Shown here piece by piece: positions 5,517-6,857 of a stretch of DNA of 6,857 bases. This stretch comes from UBA7803 sp041608775. GTDB taxonomy: Bacteria; Pseudomonadota; Gammaproteobacteria; Pseudomonadales; Azotimanducaceae. The translations under genes and the position numbers were made by a program. The stretch's first letter is position 1. Each line of letters begins with the position of its first letter. The notes beneath the pieces were generated by a model. The model saw nothing but the letters and a program-made list of their open reading frames with translations, was not told the origin of the DNA and ran no database searches. Location of the stretch: contig JBFISC010000192.1 in NCBI GenBank assembly GCA_041608775.1, forward strand, positions 1 to 6,857, read 5' to 3'.

Positions 5517-5623
5517 TCGCCTTCCTGGTCGTATTACCATCGCCGGTTCGTGAAGTGTAGCGAAACCGCCGGGGCGGACATAGCGTCGCCGCCGGCGGAT
5601 CTGCAGGAGCAACCGGACGGACC
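5517..5623. promoter_or_regulatory. Divergent alaA/msrB intergenic region
   Basis: These 107 bases separate two divergent genes and should hold both promoters. On the minus strand TACACT (plus-strand 5554-5559) could be a -10 element placing the alaA transcript start about 30 nt before its ATG, but no good -35 is seen at the right distance. For msrB, GGACGG at 5615-5620 is 3 nt and AGGAG at 5605-5609 is 14 nt before the ATG. No clear operator palindrome was found. Confidence 0.45.
5520..5526 (-). promoter_or_regulatory. Ribosome binding site of alaA
   Basis: On the minus strand AGGAAGG ends 3 nt before the ATG at 5516. It fixes the alaA start and supports the N-terminal extension relative to the E. 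coli protein. Confidence 0.65.
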
Positions 5624-6025
5624 ATGGCAAAAGTCACCAAGAGCGATGCCGAGTGGCGCGAGAGCCTGACGGCGGAGCAGTTCGAGGTCGCCCGCAAGGC
5701 GGGCACCGAGCGGGCCTTCACCGGCAAGTACTGGGACACCAAGACACCGGGTACCTACCACTGCGTATGCTGCGGCGAACCTCTGTTCGACTCGTCGACG
5801 AAGTACGATTCCGGCAGCGGCTGGCCGAGCTTCTTCGAGCCGATCGACCCGGAGGCGGTGGCCACGCAGGAAGACGACAGCCTGATGATGCGTCGGACCG
5901 AGGTGCTGTGCGCCAACTGCGATGCCCACCTAGGGCACGTGTTTCCGGACGGGCCGCAGCCGACCGGGCTGCGCTTCTGCATGAACTCGGCCTCTCTCGA
6001 CCTCAAGCCGCGCGACGACGATTGA
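5624..6025 (+). CDS. msrB: Peptide-methionine (R)-S-oxide reductase MsrB
   Basis: The 133-residue cytosolic enzyme reduces the R epimer of methionine sulfoxide in proteins. The MsrB signature is complete: FTGKYWDTKTPGTYHCVCC, SGSGWPSFFEP, CANCDAHLGHVFPDGPQPTGLRFCMNSASLDL. Two CxxC pairs (Cys47/Cys50 and Cys96/Cys99) form the structural zinc site, and the catalytic nucleophile is Cys119 in RFCMNSAS. The usual resolving cysteine of the SGCGWPSF motif is Ser65 here, as in a known subset of MsrBs, so regeneration must use another cysteine or direct thioredoxin attack. Cys49, inside the first zinc pair, is the only other cysteine. The length is normal and no signal peptide is present. The gene stands alone on this strand, divergent from alaA and converging on the gamma-glutamyltransferase-family gene. 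Confidence 0.95.
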   Translation: MAKVTKSDAEWRESLTAEQFEVARKAGTERAFTGKYWDTKTPGTYHCVCCGEPLFDSSTKYDSGSGWPSFFEPIDPEAVATQEDDSLMMRRTEVLCANCDAHLGHVFPDGPQPTGLRFCMNSASLDLKPRDDD

Positions 6026-6026
6026 G

Positions 6027-6074
6027 CCGGGCTGGCAGGGCCCGGTGACCCGGCAGGCCGCTAGAACCCTGCCG
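6027..6074. terminator. Paired hairpins between msrB and the gamma-glutamyltransferase-family gene
   Basis: Two GC-rich stems occupy the convergent junction. CCGGGC (6027-6032) pairs with GCCCGG (6040-6045) over a 7-nt loop, starting one base after the msrB stop. CGGCAGG (6051-6057) pairs perfectly with CCTGCCG (6068-6074) over a 10-nt loop that contains the minus-strand TAG stop at 6061-6063. Neither is followed by a T-run. They may end both transcripts, alone or with Rho, but this is inferred. Confidence 0.4.
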
Positions 6075-6857
6075 CCTGCCCCTCCTTGCGATGATCCGAG
6101 CCCGCGACGTAGCCATGCTCGGTGCGCAATACCAGTTGTGCTCCCCCGAACACGTGCTCGTGCGGCTCGTAGCGGACGATGTGTCCACGTCGGCGCAGCT
6201 CCGCGGCGACGGATTCGGGAATGCCGGGTTCCAGCCCCAGGGTGAAGTCCGGGTAGACGTGCCACCGGGGCGCGTCGCTGGCCGCCTGCGGGTTCTGGCC
6301 GTGGTCGAAAATCCGCCGCACCATCTGCACGTGACCCTGGTGCTGCATGTGCCCGCCCATGACGCCGAACGCCAGCAGCGGGGCTCCGGCCCCGTCGCTG
6401 ACGAAGCCGGGAATGATGGTGTGGTACGGCCGCTTGCCGGGGCCGACCTGGTTCGGGTGGCCCGGCTCCAGGCTGAACCCCCGGCCGCGGTTCTGCATGG
6501 CGATGCCGGTGCCGGGCACGACGATGCCGGCGCCAAAGCCTTCGTAATTGGACTGGATGAAGGACACCATCCGGCCGCCGGCGTCGGCCGTCGCCAGGTA
6601 GACGGTATCCTCGCCCACGGGCAGCGGTGCCGGCGGCACGTCGCTGGCGGTGTCGCCGATGGCGGCCGCCAGCCCGGCCAGCATGCCCGGCTCGAGTAGC
6701 TGCTCCGGCGTTACCCGCATGGCTCGGGGGTCGGCGAGGTGGTCGAAGGCCGCCCGGATCGCCAGCTTCATCGCCTCCACCTCCTCATGGACGGCCGCGG
6801 CGGAGTCCAGCGGGGCGGCGGCCCGGTGGCGGAGAATTCCCAGGGCGATCTGGGCCG
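6061..6857 (-). CDS. Gamma-glutamyltransferase family protein, YwrD-like (5' end outside window)
   Basis: The frame stays open from the TAG at 6061-6063 to the window edge, giving the last 264 residues of an N-terminal-nucleophile hydrolase. The segment AAVHEEVEAMKLAIRAAFDHLADP is the conserved end region of the large subunit. The autoprocessing Thr is at visible residue 84 (codon 6604-6606) in GEDTVYLATAD, and it would become the N-terminus of a small subunit of 181 residues, close to the usual size. The next residue is Val rather than the second Thr of classical enzymes, as is typical of the YwrD-like subgroup. Supporting segments are MVSFIQSNYEGFGAGIVVPGTGI, QNRGRGFSLEPGHPNQVGPGKRPYHTIIPG and FGVMGGHMQHQGHVQM. 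The family cleaves or transfers gamma-glutamyl groups, classically from glutathione, though the substrates of YwrD-like members are poorly known. Any signal peptide would lie outside the window. Confidence 0.9.
   Translation of the reverse strand, partial: AQIALGILRHRAAAPLDSAAAVHEEVEAMKLAIRAAFDHLADPRAMRVTPEQLLEPGMLAGLAAAIGDTASDVPPAPLPVGEDTVYLATADAGGRMVSFIQSNYEGFGAGIVVPGTGIAMQNRGRGFSLEPGHPNQVGPGKRPYHTIIPGFVSDGAGAPLLAFGVMGGHMQHQGHVQMVRRIFDHGQNPQAASDAPRWHVYPDFTLGLEPGIPESVAAELRRRGHIVRYEPHEHVFGGAQLVLRTEHGYVAGSDHRKEGQAAGF

Noticed and set aside
4596..5669. A 357-codon plus-strand open frame opposite alaA
   Set aside because: It is antisense to a clearly recognised aminotransferase and shows no domain of its own.
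6091..6699. A 202-codon plus-strand open frame opposite the gamma-glutamyltransferase-family gene
   Set aside because: It is antisense to strongly conserved motifs of the minus-strand gene and has no recognisable product.

Overview
This GC-rich window carries densely packed genes and has the look of a gammaproteobacterial chromosome. The markers are epmC (EF-P hydroxylase, a largely gammaproteobacterial protein), an AlaA aminotransferase very close to the enteric type, tusA and msrB. The exact lineage cannot be fixed from the sequence, but a free-living, high-GC gammaproteobacterium is a reasonable inference.

Layout: (1) The last 11 codons of an unidentified plus-strand gene (1-36) are followed by a 188-base spacer with a plausible sigma70-type promoter (137-165). 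(2) A tightly packed plus-strand cluster runs from 225 to 3762: tusA (sulfur carrier), a gamma-glutamylcyclotransferase-family gene, epmC, an FAD oxidoreductase of the L-2-hydroxyglutarate oxidase family, and an ATP-NAD kinase-family gene. Its junctions are 9 nt, a 4-nt overlap, a repeat-filled junction, and a 7-nt overlap. (3) Converging on it is a minus-strand pair, alaA (4233-5516) followed by a small conserved-looking protein of unknown function (3785-4222). (4) msrB (5624-6025) is divergent from alaA across 107 bases. (5) The 3' part of a YwrD-like gamma-glutamyltransferase-family gene (6061 to the window end, minus strand) converges on msrB.

The most unusual element is at the epmC/FAD-oxidoreductase junction (1436-1543). 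There are six tandem copies of a 17-bp unit, TTGAGCGGAGTACAGCC, and the start of a seventh. Each unit contains a Shine-Dalgarno-like GGAG, then 7 nt, then TTG, with the TTG overlapping a TGA stop (TTGA). epmC ends at the first such TGA and the oxidoreductase begins at the last TTG. Between them lie five overlapping six-codon mini-cistrons (M-S-G-V-Q-P or M-S-G-V-K-P, then stop). The repeat is therefore an expanded stop-start translational-coupling junction. Its length is not a multiple of three, yet copy-number change never destroys the stop of epmC or the start of the next gene. The C/T difference between copy 1 and later copies is what slippage between two ancestral TTGAGYG motifs would leave.

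Functionally the window is housekeeping: tRNA thiolation and sulfur relay (TusA), translation-factor modification (EpmC), gamma-glutamyl metabolism (cyclotransferase and transferase family genes), methionine sulfoxide repair (MsrB), alanine synthesis (AlaA), and 2-hydroxyacid and nucleotide-cofactor metabolism. No mobile element, CRISPR array or RNA gene was recognised.
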